Of a stretch of DNA of 64,000 nt, positions 6,571 to 15,207 are shown one piece after another (positions within the stretch are counted from its first letter, which is position 1; each line of letters starts with the position of its first letter). A program made the translations under genes and the position numbers. The DNA comes from Alphaproteobacteria bacterium (GTDB lineage: Bacteria; Pseudomonadota; Alphaproteobacteria; Micropepsales; Micropepsaceae). A model generated the notes under the pieces. The model was not told where the DNA came from, did not search any database, and saw only the letters and a program-made list of their open reading frames with translations. The stretch is taken from contig CANIAL010000004.1 in assembly GCA_947465395.1 (NCBI GenBank), positions 62,001-126,000 on the forward strand, written 5' to 3'.

Positions 6571-7668
6571 TCATCTGGCCCGCCAGACAAACAACGTCGC
6601 CATCGCGTAATTCCACAGCGCCGTCATGATGGCGCCCGCGGCACCGGCCACCCACCAGCCGGAGCGTTCGGTGTAAAGCCATGACGCCAAATCCACATTG
6701 GCCAGCACGCCCACCGACCCGATCACGCAGAACAGCAGGAAGCCGCGCAGCATCGCCACGCCCTTCAGCCGCCGGTCGCGATAAGTCAGTTCATTGTTGA
6801 GGACGAAGTTGCTGGTCATGGCCACGAGGGTCGCGATGATCTGGGCCGTCTGGAACGGGTCGGGCGAGGCGGGCAGCAACAGCAGCGCCAGTTTCAGCGC
6901 CGCCAAATGCACCGCGATGCCGGTGGTGCCCACAATGGCGAAATAGATGAAGCGCGGGTCCACCAGGTCGCCGGTCATCTTGGCCAGCAGCAGGCCCAGA
7001 AACTCCACGCCGATCTGGATGCTGAACTTGGATTCGCCTTCCCCGCGCGCACCGAACACATACGGCACTTCGGCGATGCGCAGCCGCTCGCCCGCCGTGG
7101 CGGCAATGTCGAGCAAAATCTTGAAGCCCACCGGCGACAGGCGCGGCGCGATCTCTTCCAGTCGGTCACGGCGCATCATGAAAAAACCGCTCATGGGATC
7201 ACTGAGCGGCGTGCCGGTCAGGCGGCGTGTCAGCCAGGTGGCGGCGCGGCTGACGCGGCCGCGATGGCCTGAGAAGGACGCGGCGCTGCCGCCCGCGATA
7301 TAGCGCGTGGCGGCCACCATGTCGGCCTGGCCGCTTGCCAGCTTCGCCAGCATGGCGGGCAAAATCTTTTCGTCATGCTGAAGATCGGCATCCATCACCG
7401 CCACGAAGGGCGCGGAAGATGACAGCATGCCTTCGATGCAGGCGCCCGCCAGCCCGCGCCGCCCCACGCGGCGGATGCAGCGGATGCGGTTGTCGGTCTG
7501 GGCGATGTCCTTGACCGCCTGGTGGGTGCCGTCGGGGGAATTGTCGTCCACGAACACGGCTTCCCAGGCGATGCCGGTCAACGCCGCATCCAGCCGCCGC
7601 ACCAGCTCGGCCACGTTGCCGCGCTCTTTGAAGGTGGGCAGGATGATGGAAAGCTCGGCGCCGCGCAT
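6571..7668 (-). CDS. Polyprenyl-phosphate glycosyltransferase (DPMS-like) with GtrA-type membrane domain
   Basis: Two-domain protein of 365 residues. The N-terminal GT2 domain (about 1-235) has the dolichol-phosphate-mannose-synthase pattern: LSIILPTFKERGNV, FVDDNSPDGT, VMDADLQHD, SDPMSGFFMMRRD. The C-terminal part (about 240-365) has four hydrophobic helices in a GtrA-like arrangement (FIYFAIVGTTGIAVHLAALK, NFVLNNELTYRDRR). Such fusions transfer a sugar to undecaprenyl phosphate and help flip or anchor the product. The ATG at 7668 is preferred over an upstream TTG (7695) because the conserved GT2 start follows directly. It forms a functional pair with the ArnT-like gene, which lies next on the same strand. 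Confidence 0.87.
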   Translation of the reverse strand: MRGAELSIILPTFKERGNVAELVRRLDAALTGIAWEAVFVDDNSPDGTHQAVKDIAQTDNRIRCIRRVGRRGLAGACIEGMLSSSAPFVAVMDADLQHDEKILPAMLAKLASGQADMVAATRYIAGGSAASFSGHRGRVSRAATWLTRRLTGTPLSDPMSGFFMMRRDRLEEIAPRLSPVGFKILLDIAATAGERLRIAEVPYVFGARGEGESKFSIQIGVEFLGLLLAKMTGDLVDPRFIYFAIVGTTGIAVHLAALKLALLLLPASPDPFQTAQIIATLVAMTSNFVLNNELTYRDRRLKGVAMLRGFLLFCVIGSVGVLANVDLASWLYTERSGWWVAGAAGAIMTALWNYAMATLFVWRAR

Positions 7669-7758
7669 GGGGGTTCCGTGTGGGTTCCGTGACAAATCGG
7701 AACCCTTTAGGTGACCGGACGCGGTTGATGCGTCAAGAGCAGCCCTTTCGGGCCGGGC

Positions 7759-7905
7759 CTAGAGCTTGAAAAAGCTGAAATAGATGACGAAGCCGGCGAT
7801 CACCGCCAGCGCCAGCGAAATGCGCAGGACCCAGCGCACGCTGCCCAGCTCGGCACCCTGGCGGGCGTCCTGGCCACTTTTTTCAACATGATGTTCAATA
7901 GCCAT
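7759..7905 (-). CDS. Small single-helix membrane protein (48 aa)
   Basis: Begins ATG at 7905 after a clear GGAG (GGAGCAAGACATG). A polar N-terminal half (MAIEHHVEKSGQDARQGAEL) leads to a membrane helix (WVLRISLALAVIAGFVIYFS) ending in FFKL. No family recognised. It starts 9 bases after the end of the 69-residue gene upstream, so it is the third gene of a mini-operon with 8125-8280 and 7915-8124, behind an EcfG-like promoter at 8336. Confidence 0.65.
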   Translation of the reverse strand: MAIEHHVEKSGQDARQGAELGSVRWVLRISLALAVIAGFVIYFSFFKL

Positions 7906-7914
7906 GTCTTGCTC

Positions 7915-8124
7915 CTATTCCGCCGCGTGGGCCGACCGCGCGGCCAGCTCACCCAGCGCCATGTCAATTTCGGTATTCTGGCCGGGACCCAAGGCGCGCC
8001 AGGCCAGCAAAATCTCCCGCCGCTCGCCATCGCCAAAGCGGCGGTCGCGCATCACATCGCCCGGGGTGCGGTAGAACCGGCCCGGCTCGCGCTTGATGTC
8101 TTCCAGGAGATTTTTCTTGGGCAT
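7915..8124 (-). CDS. Small conserved hypothetical soluble protein (69 aa)
   Basis: Charged, soluble product beginning MPKKNLLEDIKREPGRFYRTPGDVMRDRRFGDGE in outline: a short helix, then a segment rich in Arg and Asp, then REILLAWRALGPG and an Ala-rich tail. This resembles small alphaproteobacterial proteins found beside stress genes, but I know no function. Its ATG follows directly on the stop of the DUF3309 gene (TAGATG), implying coupled translation. Confidence 0.6.
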   Translation of the reverse strand: MPKKNLLEDIKREPGRFYRTPGDVMRDRRFGDGERREILLAWRALGPGQNTEIDMALGELAARSAHAAE

Positions 8125-8280
8125 CTACATGCGTCCCATCAGCACCATCACCAGGACGATGACCAGGACTAGGCCCAATGTGCCGGAGGGGTAGTAGCCC
8201 CAGCCATTGCTGTAGGGCCAGGCAGGCCACGCGCCCAGAAGTGCCAGCAGAAGAATGACGATTAAAATTGTTCCCAGCAT
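8125..8280 (-). CDS. DUF3309 small membrane protein
   Basis: Protein of 51 residues with two hydrophobic helices (MLGTILIVILLLALLGAWP, and GLVLVIVLVMVLMGRM at the end) joined by a Trp/Tyr/Gly-rich turn (WPYSNGWGYYPSG). The helix-turn-helix with GWGY..SG is the DUF3309 signature. The function is unknown. A GSR-type promoter candidate lies 56-81 bases upstream, which agrees with such genes often being stress-induced. The gene is first of three coupled small genes. Confidence 0.8.
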   Translation of the reverse strand: MLGTILIVILLLALLGAWPAWPYSNGWGYYPSGTLGLVLVIVLVMVLMGRM

Positions 8281-8335
8281 GTGAAATCCTTTCTTGGCCA
8301 ATGTGCGTAATAGGTTGTCACGTGGCTTTCATGGA

Positions 8336-8361
8336 AACTCCCGCCCGGGCGGCGGGTTCCG
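8336..8361 (-). promoter_or_regulatory. Candidate EcfG promoter of DUF3309 mini-operon
   Basis: On the minus strand: GGAAC (8361-8357), 17 bases, AGTT (8339-8336). The GTT core and spacing fit the GSR consensus; the first -10 base is A rather than C. The site is about 55 bases before the 8280 start. Confidence 0.5.
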
Positions 8362-8369
8362 CGTTTGCG

Positions 8370-8472
8370 GCCCCTCCCCCCGTGGGCGGAGCCCTGACGG
8401 GGGAGGTGGCTGTAGCAGCGCGAAGGATGTCCGGGGGACATCCGAGCAAAGCTGCGAAAGCCGGAGGGGGCA
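8370..8472 (+). repeat. Intergenic structured repeat, copy 2
   Basis: C-rich start (CCCCTCCCCC), GGGGGAGGTGGCTGTAG, then central stem GCAGC/GCTGC around an inner hairpin GGATGTCC-GGG-GGACATCC, ending AAAGCCGGAGGGGG. The core is identical to the copy near 61670. It lies between the divergent DUF3309 and cfa genes. Confidence 0.85.
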
Positions 8473-8521
8473 TTTTACAGACAATGGAACTCGCCTTTAT
8501 ACTTGGGCAAACGGGGTGAAA

Positions 8522-9688
8522 ATGAGCCTGATACCGAATTCGACGGTCGAAAAACACTGGCGCGAGGCGCTGGGCCGGATGGACACCGGCCGGCTGGAAT
8601 TCGTGTCTCCCAATGGCGAGGTCACCATCGCGGGCGGGCCGAAGCCCGGCCCCAGCGCCCGCTTCGCCGTCAATGACTGGGGCGTGCTGTCGCGCATCAT
8701 GGCGCGGGGCGATATCGGCCTGGGCGAGGAATATATCGCGGGGTCCTGGCAGACCGACAATGTGGAAGAGCTGATAAAGATCTTCCTGCTCAACATCGAC
8801 CAGCTTGAAAAATTCTCCGACGGCAATTTCCTGAACCGCCTGGGTTTCGTGATCCACAATGCGCTGGTGCGGCGCAATTCCATCGCGGGGTCGGCCCGCA
8901 ACATCAAGGATCATTATGATGTGGGGAATGATTTTTATTCCCTGTGGCTTGATAAAAGCATGACCTATTCCTCGGCGCTGTATCAGGGCGCCGACGATCT
9001 TTACCAGGCGCAGCAGAACAAATATGCGCGCATTCTTTCGCGCACCGGCCAGAAGAACGCCAACATTCTTGAGATTGGTTGCGGCTGGGGCGGCTTTGCC
9101 GAACATGCCGCCGCCGACCATCACAATGTCACAGGGCTGACCATTTCACCGGCCCAGCACGCTTTCGCCAGCCGCCGCCTGGGCGGCAAAGCCGATATCA
9201 AGCTGGAGGATTACCGCAAATCCACCGGCACCTTCGACGCTATCGTCTCCATCGAAATGTTCGAGGCGGTGGGCGAGCATTACTGGCCGCAATATTTCGC
9301 CACCGTGGCCGAACGCCTGAAACGCGGCGGGCGGGCGGTGATCCAGACCATCACGATCAAGGACGAATTGTTCGACGCCTATCGCAGCCGCAGCGACTTC
9401 ATCCGCCATTATGTTTTCCCGGGCGGCATGCTGCCATCGCTGGGGCGCTTCCGCGAGGAAGCCGAACGCGCGGGCCTGAAATTCGCGGAGGCTTTTTCCT
9501 TCGGCAAGGATTACGCCCGCACGCTTCGCACATGGTCGGAACGCATGCAGGCCGCCAGCACCGAAGTCATGGCCCTGGGTCATGACCAGAGGTTCCTGCG
9601 CAACTGGGAATTCTATCTGGGCATTTGCGCTGCGGCCTTTGCCGTTTCGCGCACGGATGTTGTCCAGGTCGAATTGGTCAATAATTGA
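8522..9688 (+). CDS. cfa: Cyclopropane-fatty-acyl-phospholipid synthase
   Basis: SAM-dependent enzyme of 388 residues that methylenates cis-unsaturated acyl chains in membrane phospholipids. Visible motifs are DHYDVGNDFYSLWLD and MTYSSALY (substrate and bicarbonate region), SAM-binding LEIGCGWGGFAEH, IVSIEMFEAVGEHYWPQYF, and the C-terminal RTWSERMQA and RNWEFYLGICAAAF. Length agrees with the family. The ATG at 8522 follows GGGGTGAAA and comes after the repeat; an upstream in-frame start at 8294 would run through repeat DNA. Cyclopropanation usually rises under stress or in stationary phase, but I see no clear EcfG promoter here. Confidence 0.93.
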   Translation: MSLIPNSTVEKHWREALGRMDTGRLEFVSPNGEVTIAGGPKPGPSARFAVNDWGVLSRIMARGDIGLGEEYIAGSWQTDNVEELIKIFLLNIDQLEKFSDGNFLNRLGFVIHNALVRRNSIAGSARNIKDHYDVGNDFYSLWLDKSMTYSSALYQGADDLYQAQQNKYARILSRTGQKNANILEIGCGWGGFAEHAAADHHNVTGLTISPAQHAFASRRLGGKADIKLEDYRKSTGTFDAIVSIEMFEAVGEHYWPQYFATVAERLKRGGRAVIQTITIKDELFDAYRSRSDFIRHYVFPGGMLPSLGRFREEAERAGLKFAEAFSFGKDYARTLRTWSERMQAASTEVMALGHDQRFLRNWEFYLGICAAAFAVSRTDVVQVELVNN

Positions 9689-9733
9689 TGGCCCCCATCT
9701 GTCCGCCACGCGGGCAGGCCCGCTAGCGGACAT

Positions 9734-9767
9734 CTTCCCCCGCCGTTCGCTACGCTGGCGGGGGAAG
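9734..9767. repeat. Hairpin related to repeat family, possible terminator
   Basis: CTTCCCCCGCC (9734-9744) pairs perfectly with GGCGGGGGAAG (9757-9767) around a 12-base loop. It resembles hairpin 1 of the repeat family without the central core. It lies 45 bases after cfa and may stop transcription, although no T-run follows. The rest of 9768-9889 shows no gene before the cytochrome start. Confidence 0.55.
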
Positions 9768-9889
9768 AAAGCCGGTGTTTGCTTGGGCATCCAAAATGCC
9801 GCGTTTTGGACACTTTGTATTTATTGAAAAGCAAGGTCGCGTACGGCATACATCAGGCCTGCAGGGGCCTGCTGAAAGGGATGCGTCTG

Positions 9890-10261
9890 ATGTCTTACGG
9901 AAAATACGCCGCCGCGCTGGCGGTGTTGTTGATCGCCACGCCCGCCTTCGCAGCCGGTGATGCGGCCAAGGGCAAGACGGTCTTTGCGCGCTGCGCTATC
10001 TGCCACAATGTGGAAAAGGACGGCGGAAATGGCGTTGGCCCCAACCTGTTCGGCATTTCCGGGCGCAAATCGGCCACCGTGGACGGCTTTTCCTATTCCG
10101 GCCCCATGAAGAAGGCCAATTTTGTCTGGACCGACGAGAACCTGGCCAAGTGGGCCGCCGGTCCCGCCAAGATGCTGCCCGGCACCAAGATGGTTTTCGC
10201 CGGCATCACCAACAAGGGCCAGGTGGCCGATGTGGTGGCCTATCTGGACAGCCTGAAATAA
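9890..10261 (+). CDS. Periplasmic class I cytochrome c
   Basis: Small electron carrier of 123 residues. The signal peptide (MSYGKYAAALAVLLIATPAFA, about 21 residues) is followed by the heme site CAICH in VFARCAICHNVEKDGG, VGPNLFGISGRKS and a Met ligand in LPGTKMVFAGI. The pattern GKTVFARCAICH...GVGPNL...W..ENL...PGTKM.F.G is that of mitochondrial-type or c2-like cytochrome c. The start at 9890 is preferred over 9881 because GAAAGGG then sits at a proper distance. It has its own terminator (10310-10339). Its partners are not in this window. Confidence 0.9.
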   Translation: MSYGKYAAALAVLLIATPAFAAGDAAKGKTVFARCAICHNVEKDGGNGVGPNLFGISGRKSATVDGFSYSGPMKKANFVWTDENLAKWAAGPAKMLPGTKMVFAGITNKGQVADVVAYLDSLK

Positions 10262-10272
10262 CCCCATAACGC

Positions 10273-10291
10273 TTTGTTGCAATGCAACAAA
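10273..10291. promoter_or_regulatory. Perfect inverted repeat upstream of etfBA, possible operator
   Basis: TTTGTTGC-AAT-GCAACAAA, an 8-3-8 perfect palindrome 12 bases after the cytochrome stop and about 100 bases before etfB. It has no T-run, and a proper terminator follows, so an operator for a dimeric regulator is more likely than a terminator. The regulator is unknown. Confidence 0.4.
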
Positions 10292-10309
10292 AACTGCCGA
10301 TCCCACAAG

Positions 10310-10339
10310 CCCGGTGCGTCCTAACGCGCCGGGTTTGTT
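10310..10339 (+). terminator. Rho-independent terminator after cytochrome c gene
   Basis: CCCGGTGCG (10310-10318) pairs with CGCGCCGGG (10325-10333), nine pairs including one G-T, with a 6-base loop followed by TTTGTT. Confidence 0.75.
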
Positions 10340-10366
10340 GACATAAGGCGATGGCGGGGCCTAGTT
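10338..10366 (+). promoter_or_regulatory. Candidate sigma70 promoter of etfBA-hbd
   Basis: TTGACA (10338-10343), 17 bases, CTAGTT (10361-10366), about 30 bases before the etfB ATG. The -35 is perfect and overlaps the tail of the preceding terminator; the -10 is weak. Confidence 0.5.
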
Positions 10367-10394
10367 TTTGCGCCGCACAACCAGCGGACATTAC

Positions 10395-11141
10395 ATGAAG
10401 CTCCTGGTGCCCGTGAAGCGGGTGATCGATTTCAACGTCAAGGTCCGGGTCAAGGCCGACCAGACCGGCGTCGAGACGGCCAATGTGAAAATGTCCATGA
10501 ACCCGTTTGACGAGATCGCGGTGGAAGAAGCCGTGCGCCTGAAGGAACAGGGCAAGGCCACCGAAGTGATCGCGGTTTCCATCGGCCCCGCCCAGGCCAG
10601 CGAAACCATCCGCACGGCGCTGGCCATGGGCGCGGACCGGGGCATCCTGATCAAGGTGGATGGTGAGATCGAGCCGCTGGCAGTAGCCAAGCTTTTGAAA
10701 GCCGTGGTGGACGCTGAAAAGCCCGACATGGTGATCACCGGCAAGCAGGCCATTGATGACGACGCCAACCAGACCGGCCAGATGCTGGCGGCGTTGCTGG
10801 GCTGGGGCCAGGGCACCTTCGCGCACAAGCTTGAGATGAATGACGGCGCGGCGCTGATCACGCGCGAAATTGACGGCGGCTTGCAGACCGTCAGCGTGAA
10901 GCTTCCCGCCGTGATGACCACCGATTTGCGCCTGAACGAGCCGCGCTATGCCTCGCTTCCCAACATCATGAAGGCCAAGAAAAAGCCCATAGAGGAAAAA
11001 TCCGCCGCCGATTATGGCGTGGACGTGACGCCCCGCCTGAGCGTCGTGAAGGTGAGCGAGCCGCCCAGGCGCAGCGGCGGCGTCAAGGTCAAGACCGTCA
11101 CCGAATTCCTGGACAAGCTTGCCGAAGCGGGGGCGATCTAG
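10395..11141 (+). CDS. etfB: Electron transfer flavoprotein beta subunit
   Basis: Beta chain (248 residues) of the soluble FAD/AMP protein that takes electrons from acyl-CoA dehydrogenases and passes them to ETF-ubiquinone oxidoreductase. Family features: start [66 protein letters not shown] and [16 protein letters not shown]. The ATG at 10395 begins the conserved N-terminus; a longer frame exists but adds nothing conserved. etfA begins on the base after its stop codon and hbd follows, so the three form one operon. Confidence 0.96.
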   Translation: MKLLVPVKRVIDFNVKVRVKADQTGVETANVKMSMNPFDEIAVEEAVRLKEQGKATEVIAVSIGPAQASETIRTALAMGADRGILIKVDGEIEPLAVAKLLKAVVDAEKPDMVITGKQAIDDDANQTGQMLAALLGWGQGTFAHKLEMNDGAALITREIDGGLQTVSVKLPAVMTTDLRLNEPRYASLPNIMKAKKKPIEEKSAADYGVDVTPRLSVVKVSEPPRRSGGVKVKTVTEFLDKLAEAGAI

Positions 11142-12086
11142 ATGGCGGTGCTGGTGGTCGCGGACCATGACAATGCCAGGCTGTCGGACGCCACCGCCCG
11201 CACCGTGACGGCGGCCGCCGCCATTGGTGCGCCTGTGCATATCCTGGTGGCGGGCAAGGATTGCGCCGCCGTGGCCGCCGCGGCGGCGACCATCGCGGGC
11301 GTGGAAAAGATTTTGCTGGCCGATGACGCGCAATATGCCCGCCAGCTGGCCGAATGCATGGAAGCCCTGATCCTGTCGGTCGCCGACAAGTATGACGCCA
11401 TCCTGGCACCCGCCGCCTCCAACGGCAAAAATTACCTGCCGCGCGTGGCGGCGAAACTGGACGTGGCGCAGATTTCCGAAATCATCAAAGTCGTTGCGCC
11501 CGACACGTTCGAGCGGCCCATCTATGCGGGCAACGCCATCCAGACCGTGAAGGCGCCGGCGGGCGCGAAAAAAGTCATCACCGTGCGCGGCAGCGCCTTC
11601 AAGCCGGCCGCACAAGGCGCGAAGGTCGGAATCGAGAAAATCGCCGCAGCAGCTGACCCCGGCCTTTCGACATTCGCCAGCGAAGCCCTGTCCCATTCCG
11701 ACCGGCCCGAGCTGACATCGGCCAAGATCGTGATCTCCGGCGGGCGCGGATTGGGTTCGGCGGAAAATTTCCATTTGCTGGACAAGATCGCCGATCATTT
11801 GCACGCCGCCATTGGCGCGTCACGCGCCGCGGTGGATGCGGGCTATGTGCCCAATGATTTCCAGGTGGGCCAGACCGGCAAGAATGTGGCGCCCGATTTG
11901 TACCTGGCGGTGGGCATTTCCGGGGCCATCCAGCATCTGGCGGGCATGAAGGATTCGCGCATCATCGCGGCCATCAACAAGGACGAGGAAGCCCCCATTT
12001 TCCAGGTGGCGGATGTGGGGCTGGTGGCGGATCTGTTTACCGCCCTGCCCGAACTGGAAGCAGAACTGGCCAAGCGCGGCCATTGA
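11142..12086 (+). CDS. etfA: Electron transfer flavoprotein alpha subunit
   Basis: Alpha chain of 314 residues that holds the redox FAD. The N-terminal domain (about 1-180) contains [20 protein letters not shown]. The C-terminal FAD domain carries [58 protein letters not shown] and [20 protein letters not shown], all family signatures. It starts on the base after the etfB stop and forms the heterodimer with that product. Confidence 0.96.
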   Translation: MAVLVVADHDNARLSDATARTVTAAAAIGAPVHILVAGKDCAAVAAAAATIAGVEKILLADDAQYARQLAECMEALILSVADKYDAILAPAASNGKNYLPRVAAKLDVAQISEIIKVVAPDTFERPIYAGNAIQTVKAPAGAKKVITVRGSAFKPAAQGAKVGIEKIAAAADPGLSTFASEALSHSDRPELTSAKIVISGGRGLGSAENFHLLDKIADHLHAAIGASRAAVDAGYVPNDFQVGQTGKNVAPDLYLAVGISGAIQHLAGMKDSRIIAAINKDEEAPIFQVADVGLVADLFTALPELEAELAKRGH

Positions 12087-12096
12087 GGAAAAGACA

Positions 12097-12972
12097 ATGA
12101 GCATTCAACGCATCGGCGTTATCGGCGCGGGCCAGATGGGCACCGGCATTTCGCATGTCCTGTCGCTGGCGGGCTATGACATCGTCCTGGACGACATCAA
12201 CAAGGACGCGCTGGGCAAGGCGCTGGGCCTGATTGAAAAGAACATGCACCGGCAGGCGGCCAAGGGCGTGATCCAGGAATCGGAAATTGCGCCCGCGCTG
12301 GCGCGCATCCGCATCACCCAGACCCTGGATGACCTGAAGGACCGCGAGCTGGTGATCGAGGCCGCCACGGAAGACGAGGCGCTGAAGAAAAAAATCTACC
12401 AGGAGCTTTCGCCGCATCTGGCGCCCGGCGCCATGATCGCCACCAACACATCGTCCATTTCCGTGACGCGGCTGGCAGCGGCCACCGACCGGCCCGAGCG
12501 TTTCATCGGGCTGCATTTCATGAACCCGGTGCCGCTGATGCAGCTGGTGGAAGTGATCAAGGGCATCGCCACCGACGAGCCCACCTTCCAGGCGGCGCTT
12601 GAGATCGTCAAACGCGTGGGCAAGACCGCCGCCTATGCCGAGGATTTCCCCGCCTTCATCGTCAACCGCATCCTGCTGCCCATGATCAACGAGGCGGTCT
12701 ATACGCTGTATGAAGGCGTGGGCAATGTGGACGCCATTGATACCGCCATGCGGCTTGGCGCCAATCATCCCATGGGTCCACTGCAGCTTGCGGATTTCAT
12801 CGGCCTGGATACCTGCCTTGCCGTGATGCAGGTGCTGTTCGAAGGCCTGGCAGACTCCAAATACCGCCCCTGTCCGCTGCTGGTGAAATATGTCGAAGCG
12901 GGATGGTTGGGCAAGAAAACGGGTCGCGGGTTTTACGATTACAGGGGTGAACACCCCGTGCCAACTCGTTAG
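12097..12972 (+). CDS. hbd: 3-hydroxybutyryl-CoA dehydrogenase
   Basis: NAD(P)-dependent oxidoreductase of 291 residues interconverting 3-hydroxyacyl-CoA and acetoacetyl-CoA. The Rossmann motif [20 protein letters not shown] opens the protein. The substrate region has [14 protein letters not shown], the catalytic His in [17 protein letters not shown], then [16 protein letters not shown] and the C-terminal [12 protein letters not shown]. The start at 12097 lies 10 bases after etfA behind GAGGAAAAGAC. Linkage to etfBA places it in short-chain beta-oxidation or butyrate/PHB metabolism. Confidence 0.94.
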   Translation: MSIQRIGVIGAGQMGTGISHVLSLAGYDIVLDDINKDALGKALGLIEKNMHRQAAKGVIQESEIAPALARIRITQTLDDLKDRELVIEAATEDEALKKKIYQELSPHLAPGAMIATNTSSISVTRLAAATDRPERFIGLHFMNPVPLMQLVEVIKGIATDEPTFQAALEIVKRVGKTAAYAEDFPAFIVNRILLPMINEAVYTLYEGVGNVDAIDTAMRLGANHPMGPLQLADFIGLDTCLAVMQVLFEGLADSKYRPCPLLVKYVEAGWLGKKTGRGFYDYRGEHPVPTR

Positions 12973-13102
12973 TTACCCCCTCCGGTTTCAGCTTTCGCTC
13001 GGCTCGTCCGCACGCTGCCGCTACGGACGGTCGCCTTCGCACGCTGAAACCACCTCCCCCTCTTGTGCGCGTGCCGCGCACGATGGGGAGGCGGGTCTGA
13101 GT
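12973..13102 (-). repeat. Intergenic structured repeat, copy 3 (variant stem)
   Basis: Inverted orientation. On the minus strand it reads GGGGAGGTGGTTTCAGC...GCTGAAACCGGAGGGGGT. The 9-bp stem GGTTTCAGC/GCTGAAACC replaces the GGCCGTAGC-type stem of other copies, and the variable centre contains GTCCG/CGGAC. It lies between the convergent hbd and tlpA-like genes. Confidence 0.75.
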
Positions 13103-13115
13103 CTTCGTTGAGTTT

Positions 13116-13646
13116 CTACTTCGTCGTCACGGCCTTGAAGTAGGCGATCGAGTCCGGTGAAGACCATTCGGCGGGGCCTTCGGCGCGGGCGATGATCTGG
13201 CCCCTGGGGTCCACCAGCACCGTTGTCGGCATGGCATAGACCTTCAAGCTCCGCATCATCATCACTTCGCTGTCGCGCATGGGCGGCAAGCCGCCGGCAT
13301 TGTGGCTTTTCAGGAAAGCCCCGGCGTCCACCTTGCCCTTGTCCATGTTGATGGTGAGAACCGTCAGCCCCGGCACGGACGCCTTCAGCTTTGCCAGCGC
13401 GGGCAGTTCGGCCACGCAGGGCGCGCACCAGGTCGCCCACAGATTGATCAGCACGTATTTGCCCCGATATTCATCCAGCGCATGGCGGCTGCCCGCCGCA
13501 TCGGCGAAGGCCAGCTTGGGCGCTGCCACGGGCTTTTGGACGGTCACCGGCTTGGGCGGAGTAGGCAGCGCATGGACAGCCCCGGGCGCTATCCCATATA
13601 GAACGCAGGCCGCCAGAATGAGGCCCGACAGGGTTTTGTTGGTCAT
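13116..13646 (-). CDS. TlpA/ResA-like thioredoxin-fold protein
   Basis: Exported thiol-disulfide oxidoreductase of 176 residues. A signal peptide (TLSGLILAACVLYGIAPGAVHA) is followed by a Pro/Lys-rich linker and an AhpC-TSA/Redoxin domain with the active site NLWATWCAPCVAELPAL (CxxC about residues 80-83) and cis-Pro in YAMPTTVLVD. Such proteins reduce cytochrome c apoproteins or other periplasmic disulfides. The gene is divergent from argH and stands alone, so its target is not indicated. Confidence 0.88.
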   Translation of the reverse strand: MTNKTLSGLILAACVLYGIAPGAVHALPTPPKPVTVQKPVAAPKLAFADAAGSRHALDEYRGKYVLINLWATWCAPCVAELPALAKLKASVPGLTVLTINMDKGKVDAGAFLKSHNAGGLPPMRDSEVMMMRSLKVYAMPTTVLVDPRGQIIARAEGPAEWSSPDSIAYFKAVTTK

Positions 13647-13671
13647 GGCGCCGCCTTAAAACGTGGATGAG

Positions 13672-15054
13672 ATGAGCACAAACAAGATGTGGGGCGGCCG
13701 TTTCAAGGCCGGTCCCGCCGACATTATGAGGGAGATTACCCCCTCCATTGATTTCGACAAGCGCCTGGCGGGCGAAGACCTGGCCGGATCGCGCGCCCAT
13801 GCGCGCATGCTGGCGGGCGAAGGCATCATCACCAAGGCGGACGGCGAAGCGATCCTGAAGGGCCTGGACCAGATCGGCCAGGAAATCGAAGCGGGCAGCT
13901 TCGTCTTCAAGCGCGAGCTGGAAGACATCCATCTGAATATCGAATCGCGGCTGGCCGAGATCATCGGCCCGGCGGCGGGACGCTTGCACACGGCCCGTTC
14001 GCGCAACGACCAGGTGGTGACGGATTTCCGGCTGTGGGTGCGCGCCGCCTGCGAACGTGCCGATGCGGGGCTGCTGGGTTTGAGCCGTGCGCTCTTGGCC
14101 CAGGCCGAGACCCATGCCGCCACCATCATGCCCGGCTTTACCCATATGCAGCCGGCGCAGCCCGTTACCTTTGGTCATCACTTGCTGGCCTATGTGGAAA
14201 TGTGTTCCCGCGACCGGGGCCGTTTTGAAGACGCGCGCAAGCGCATGAATGAATCGCCTTTGGGCGCGGCCGCGCTGGCCGGCACCAGCTTTCCCATTGA
14301 CCGCGACGTGACGGCGCGCGCCTTGGGCTTTGCGCGGCCCATGCGCAATTCCATGGACGCGATTTCGGCGCGGGACTTTGCGCTGGAGTATCTGGCGGCC
14401 GCCACCATCTGTGCGACGAATCTTTCGCGGCTGGCGGGCGAGCTGGTGCAATGGTCCACGCCCGCTTTCGGTTTTGTGAAATTGTCGGACGCCTTCACCA
14501 CCGGCTCGTCCATCATGCCGCAGAAGCGCAATCCCGACGCCGCCGAAATCATCCGCGGCAAGACGGGCCGGGTGCTGGGCGATTTCGTGGCGCTGGCCAT
14601 GGTGGTCAAGGGTCTTGCCCTGACCTATGGCAGCGACCTGCAAGAAGACAAGGAACGCCTGTTCGATGCCGCCGACACATTGGATATTTCATTGGCGGCG
14701 ATGGCGGCGATGATTGCGGACCTGACGGCGCAGCCCGACGCCATGCGCAAGGCCGCCGAACATGGCTATCCCACTGCCACCGACCTGGCGGACTGGATCG
14801 TGCGGGTGCTGAAAAAGCCCTTCCGCGAGGCGCATCATATCGCCGGTTCCGTGGTGAAGGCGGCCGAGGATAAGGGCGTCACGCTTGAAAATCTGCCGCT
14901 GGCGGACATGCAGGCCATTGATCCCGATATCAACAAGGATGCAGTTGCGGTTCTGTCGCTGGAAGCATCGGTCAATGCCCGCATGAGTTTTGGCGGCACC
15001 GCACCCTTGCGCGTGCGCGAGCAGATCCACATCTGGCGGGAGAAGCTGAAATGA
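13672..15054 (+). CDS. argH: Argininosuccinate lyase
   Basis: Last enzyme of arginine synthesis, splitting argininosuccinate into arginine and fumarate. Of 460 residues, it shows [10 protein letters not shown] at the start, [38 protein letters not shown] and the family signature [20 protein letters not shown] with the catalytic Ser. ATG 13672 is chosen over GTG 13663 as the conserved N-terminus follows. Its stop overlaps the lptM start (ATGA), continuing into lptM-lysA, the usual order in proteobacteria. Confidence 0.96.
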   Translation: MSTNKMWGGRFKAGPADIMREITPSIDFDKRLAGEDLAGSRAHARMLAGEGIITKADGEAILKGLDQIGQEIEAGSFVFKRELEDIHLNIESRLAEIIGPAAGRLHTARSRNDQVVTDFRLWVRAACERADAGLLGLSRALLAQAETHAATIMPGFTHMQPAQPVTFGHHLLAYVEMCSRDRGRFEDARKRMNESPLGAAALAGTSFPIDRDVTARALGFARPMRNSMDAISARDFALEYLAAATICATNLSRLAGELVQWSTPAFGFVKLSDAFTTGSSIMPQKRNPDAAEIIRGKTGRVLGDFVALAMVVKGLALTYGSDLQEDKERLFDAADTLDISLAAMAAMIADLTAQPDAMRKAAEHGYPTATDLADWIVRVLKKPFREAHHIAGSVVKAAEDKGVTLENLPLADMQAIDPDINKDAVAVLSLEASVNARMSFGGTAPLRVREQIHIWREKLK

Positions 15055-15194
15055 GAAACGCGATTCTTCTCCTTGTCATGAGCGCGCTGTTGGCTTCTTG
15101 CGGGGTCAAGAGCGACCTGACCCGTCCCGACGGCCAGAATGACAAGAAGGAACGGCCCGATCCGTCGCGCCCGCCGTCTACGCTTGGCCGCTAA
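15051..15194 (+). CDS. lptM: Small lipoprotein LptM (formerly YifL-like)
   Basis: Lipoprotein of 47 residues with signal peptide [17 protein letters not shown] and lipobox LASC (Cys17). After the Cys is a short polar Pro/Asp/Lys-rich tail ([16 protein letters not shown]...). Place between argH and lysA, size and the CGxKxxLxxP-like start after the Cys identify it as LptM, which assists assembly of the LPS translocon LptDE in the outer membrane. It overlaps argH by four bases and precedes lysA by 13. Confidence 0.82.
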   Translation: MRNAILLLVMSALLASCGVKSDLTRPDGQNDKKERPDPSRPPSTLGR

Positions 15195-15207
15195 GAGAGT
15201 TCGTTAA

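Noticed and set aside
6414..6590. N-terminal extension of the ArnT-like protein
   Set aside because: The added residues translate the REP palindrome and the repeat (VIPAKAGIQ-type text), so they are unlikely to be part of the protein.
10206..11804. 532-codon frame antisense to etfB/etfA
   Set aside because: Covers two certain genes in the opposite strand and has no recognisable domain.
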